NCBI GenBank assembly: GCA_002316015.1
Contig: DCCS01000040.1
Location: forward strand, 580 to 12,827
From: Prevotellaceae bacterium UBA1075
GTDB lineage: Bacteria; Bacteroidota; Bacteroidia; Bacteroidales; Bacteroidaceae
DNA: 12,248 bases
Reading direction: 5' to 3'
Part shown: positions 9,946 through 12,248 of the stretch, one piece after another
Numbering within the stretch: position 1 is the stretch's first letter
Layout: each line of letters starts with the position of its first letter
Notes under the pieces: model-generated
The model's input: the letters and a program-made list of their open reading frames with translations, nothing else
Told to the model about the DNA's origin: nothing
Databases searched by the model: none
Position numbers and translations under genes: made by a program

Positions 9946-11958
9946 TTACCCTTCGGCCTGCAGGCGGAGCATCTCGTCGCGCAGGAGCGCCGCCTCCACG
10001 AAGTCCAGTTCCTTGGCCGCCTTCTGCATCCGGCGGCGCAGAGACTCTATCTCCCGGCCCCTCTGCTCGGGCGTGAGGGGGGATGCAGCCGGCTCGGCAG
10101 CCTGTATTGCCGTCGCTGCCTGCGGTTCCACATACGCCCGCTGCTCGCCGGCGCTGCCTGCCTGGAGCAGGTCGCCCATGGTGGTCGCCTTGCTCACCTG
10201 CCTGGGCGTGATGTGGTGGGCCTCGTTATAGGCCAGCTGCACCTGCCTGCGCCGGTTGGTCTCCTCTATCGTCTGGGCCATGCTCTCGGTGATGGTGTCG
10301 GCATACATGATGGCGCGTCCGTGGATGTTGCGTGCCGCGCGCCCCACCGTCTGCGTGAGGCTGCGGTGGCTGCGCAGGAATCCTTCCTTGTCGGCATCCA
10401 GTATCGCCACCAGGCTCACCTCGGGCAGGTCAAGCCCCTCGCGCAGGAGGTTCACGCCCACAAGCACGCTGTAGGTGCCGCTCCTCAGGTCGTTCATGAT
10501 GCGCACACGCTCCAGGGTATCGACATCGCTGTGGATGTAGGCCGTGTTGATGCCGTGCCGCTGCAGGTACTCGGTCAGCTCCTCGGCCATGCGCTTGGTG
10601 AGGGTGGTCACCAGGGTGCGCTCCCCATGCTCGACGCGCACCTGTATCTCCTCCATGAGGTCGTCCACCTGGTTCTGCGTGGGGCGCACCTCTATCACGG
10701 GGTCGGGCAGCCCGGTGGGGCGTATGAGCTGCTCGACAACGATGCCCTCGCTCTGCGCGAGCTCATAGTCGGCCGGGGTCGCGCTCACATAGATGACCTG
10801 GTGGGTCATCTGCTGGAACTCGTCGAAGCGCAGGGGACGGTTGTCGCGGGCTGCGGGCAGGCGGAAACCATACTCCACCAGGTTGTCCTTGCGGGCACGG
10901 TCGCCGCCGTACATGGCGCTGATCTGCGGCACCGACACATGGCTCTCGTCAATGATGGTGAGATAGTCCTGCGGGAAGAAGTCGAGCAGGCAGTAGGGGC
11001 GCGTGCCCGGCGCGCGCCCGTCGAAATAGCGGCTATAGTTCTCGATGCCCGAGCAGTGCCCCAGTTCCCTGATCATCTCCATGTCGTAGGTGACGCGCTC
11101 GTGCAGCCTCTTGGCCTCCAGTGGCTTGCCCTCCTCCTCGAAGAGGGCCACCTGCCGGGCCAGGTCGTCCTCGATCTGGCGTATGGCCCGCTCCTGCGTC
11201 TCATGGCTGGTCATAAACAGGTTGGCGGGATACACCTTGTAGTCCTCGAACGAGGCTATGCGGTGCAGGCTCACAGGGTCGAGCTCCTCGAGCGACTCTA
11301 TCTCGTCGCCCCAGAAGGTGACGCGCAGTATCTGGTCGGCATAGGCCAGGGCCACGTCCACGGTGTCGCCCTTGACCCGCACCTGCCCGCGCGTGAAGGT
11401 CACGTCATTGCGCACATACAGGCTGTCGGCCAGGCGGCGCAGGAGCTGCTGCCTGTCCATCCGCTGCCCCACGCGCAACTCAATCATGTTCTCATAGAAG
11501 GCCGCCGGGTTGCCCATGCCATAGATGCACGACACGCTGCTCACCACCACCACGTCCTTCCTGCCCGAGAGCAGCGCGCTGGTGGCAGAGAGCCTCAGTT
11601 TGTCGATCTCCTGGTTGATGGCCAGGTCCTTCTCGATATAGGTGTCGGTGCTGGGGATGTAAGCCTCGGGCTGGTAGTAGTCGTAATAGCTGACGTAGTA
11701 CTCCACCGCGTTCTCGGGGAAGAACTGCTTCATCTCGCCATAGAGCTGTGCGGCGAGCGTCTTGTTGTGGCTCAGGATGAGCGTGGGCTTGTTGACCTGT
11801 GCGATCACATTGGCCACGGTGAAGGTCTTCCCGCTTCCCGTGACCCCCAGAAGCGTCTGGGCCGGCACACCCGACAGGACACCCTGGGTGAGCTGCCGTA
11901 TGGCCTCGGGCTGGTCGCCCGTGGGCTGGTACTTGGATATAAGTTTGAAGTCTCCCAT
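9946..11958 (-). CDS. uvrB: Excinuclease ABC subunit B (UvrB)
   Basis: A 670-residue helicase-like core protein of nucleotide excision repair. UvrA hands it to the damage, it verifies the lesion, and it recruits UvrC for incision. Walker A is GVTGSGKT (38-45). The strand-inserting beta-hairpin is YYVSYYDYYQPEAYIP (87-102). The Walker B/DEAD-like box is IIDESH (335-340). SATP at 392-395 and QTVGRAARN (536-544) are helicase motifs. The C-terminal UVR domain (about 635-668, IESLRRRMQKAAKELDFVEAALLRDEM) contacts UvrA and UvrC. An Ala/Pro/Gln-rich linker (about 600-630) precedes it. Length is normal. The ATG at 11958 gives the standard start MGDFKLISKYQPTGDQPEAI and lies 11 nt after a TAnnTTTG element. 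It is a single-gene unit, divergent from the lysine-rich protein gene. Confidence 0.98.
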   Translation of the reverse strand: MGDFKLISKYQPTGDQPEAIRQLTQGVLSGVPAQTLLGVTGSGKTFTVANVIAQVNKPTLILSHNKTLAAQLYGEMKQFFPENAVEYYVSYYDYYQPEAYIPSTDTYIEKDLAINQEIDKLRLSATSALLSGRKDVVVVSSVSCIYGMGNPAAFYENMIELRVGQRMDRQQLLRRLADSLYVRNDVTFTRGQVRVKGDTVDVALAYADQILRVTFWGDEIESLEELDPVSLHRIASFEDYKVYPANLFMTSHETQERAIRQIEDDLARQVALFEEEGKPLEAKRLHERVTYDMEMIRELGHCSGIENYSRYFDGRAPGTRPYCLLDFFPQDYLTIIDESHVSVPQISAMYGGDRARKDNLVEYGFRLPAARDNRPLRFDEFQQMTHQVIYVSATPADYELAQSEGIVVEQLIRPTGLPDPVIEVRPTQNQVDDLMEEIQVRVEHGERTLVTTLTKRMAEELTEYLQRHGINTAYIHSDVDTLERVRIMNDLRSGTYSVLVGVNLLREGLDLPEVSLVAILDADKEGFLRSHRSLTQTVGRAARNIHGRAIMYADTITESMAQTIEETNRRRQVQLAYNEAHHITPRQVSKATTMGDLLQAGSAGEQRAYVEPQAATAIQAAEPAASPLTPEQRGREIESLRRRMQKAAKELDFVEAALLRDEMLRLQAEG

Positions 11959-11969
11959 AGATTAGGCTG

Positions 11970-12001
11970 CAAAAGTACAACCTTTTTGTCTCACCGGGCA
12001 A
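11970..12001 (-). promoter_or_regulatory. uvrB promoter (-33 and -7 elements)
   Basis: On the minus strand the -7 element TACTTTTG occupies 11970-11977. A TTG (within GTTGC) at 11999-12001 lies exactly 21 nt upstream, fitting the TTTG-N19-21-TAnnTTTG pattern of Bacteroidetes housekeeping promoters. This is the best two-part promoter in the window. No SOS box was recognised in the interval 11959-12109. Confidence 0.75.
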
Positions 12002-12020
12002 CAATATGGGAAATATGTGG

Positions 12021-12028
12021 TACATTTG
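12021..12028 (+). promoter_or_regulatory. -7 promoter element for the lysine-rich secreted protein gene
   Basis: TACATTTG matches TAnnTTTG and sits 81 nt upstream of the ATG at 12110. No clear -33 element is seen. It faces away from the uvrB promoter, the two -7 elements being separated by 43 bp. Confidence 0.6.
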
Positions 12029-12035
12029 CGCCTGC

Positions 12036-12067
12036 GGAGAGGGGCGGGAATTGCCCGCGCCCTCTTC
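12036..12067 (+). promoter_or_regulatory. 5'-leader stem-loop
   Basis: GCGGG (12044-12048) pairs with CCCGC (12054-12058) around loop AATTG. After one bulged G (12059) the stem continues for eight pairs between 12036-12043 and 12060-12067, one of them G-T. The transcription start expected from the -7 element is within a few bases of 12033, so the hairpin would lie at the extreme 5' end of the mRNA, where it could slow decay or modulate translation. Confidence 0.55.
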
Positions 12068-12109
12068 CACAAACAGACATCAAGCACACACAAACACGGA
12101 CAAAGCGAC

Positions 12110-12248
12110 ATGAGAACCAAGTATCTGAGCCTGCTGATGGCTACCCTATTGCTGACAGCGGCTCCCTCCATGGGCAATGGACTCGGAGAGAAGGGCAAGA
12201 CCGAGCAGGCCGACAAGAAGAAGGACAAGCAGGAGAAGAAGAAGGACA
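12110..12248 (+). CDS. Secreted lysine-rich protein, N-terminal fragment
   Basis: Only the first 46 codons are in the window. Residues 1 to about 22 form a signal peptide (KYLSLLMATLLLTAAPSMG). The remainder is highly charged and lysine-rich (EKGKTEQADKKKDKQEKKKD), as in the linker after the signal peptide of many exported Bacteroidetes proteins. The large zinc-dependent metalloproteases of the DUF5117 type often begin this way, but nothing catalytic is visible, so that is only a possibility. The start is supported by the signal peptide, an A-rich leader (ACAAAGCGAC) and the upstream -7 element at 12021-12028. The gene runs off the right edge. Confidence 0.7.
   Translation, partial: MRTKYLSLLMATLLLTAAPSMGNGLGEKGKTEQADKKKDKQEKKKD

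Noticed and set aside
9549..10076. Open frames in both directions across the uvrB-bamD gap
   Set aside because: They translate the 22-bp repeats into Ala/Arg/Ser-rich repeats, run into uvrB antisense or the bamD promoter, and lack a supported start.

Overview
The window reads as an ordinary chromosomal segment of a GC-rich member of the Bacteroidota, probably order Bacteroidales and plausibly Prevotellaceae-like. Evidence for this is a type-B T9SS/gliding-type C-terminal sorting domain, a PorT-family beta-barrel, a DUF4293 protein, a Bacteroidetes-type omega subunit, five TAnnTTTG (-7) promoter elements and no clear Shine-Dalgarno sequences. Genus cannot be fixed from the sequence alone. No mobile element, CRISPR array, tRNA or rRNA was seen.

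Layout. (1) Positions 55-5310, minus strand: a three-gene overlapping unit read in the order T9SS-sorted secreted protein, uvrA, S1 sulfatase. It starts from a promoter at 5318-5325. (2) Positions 5404-7451, plus strand: a two-gene unit coupled by ATGA, encoding a LysM plus periplasmic-binding-fold protein and a PorT-family outer-membrane barrel. It diverges from unit 1 across only 93 bp. (3) Positions 7452-7735: convergent intergenic region with two hairpins, one a perfect 23-bp inverted repeat that probably terminates unit 4. (4) Positions 7736-9477, minus strand: bamD, rpoZ and a DUF4293 membrane protein. (5) Positions 9478-9945: a 468-bp non-coding region holding the bamD promoter and a tandem array of 22-bp palindromic units enclosed by an outer inverted repeat. 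(6) Positions 9946-11958, minus strand: uvrB. (7) Positions 12110-12248, plus strand: the start of a secreted lysine-rich protein, divergent from uvrB, with a strong hairpin at the expected 5' end of its mRNA.

Together the genes cover nucleotide excision repair (UvrA and UvrB, in separate transcription units), outer-membrane biogenesis (BamD, PorT-like barrel, LysM protein, T9SS cargo), transcription (omega) and sulfated-glycan use (sulfatase). I found no convincing new defence or mobile system. The least explained elements are the 22-bp palindromic array, the near-leaderless promoters with a shared A-tract core, and the LysM/binding-fold/PorT pair facing a T9SS cargo gene.
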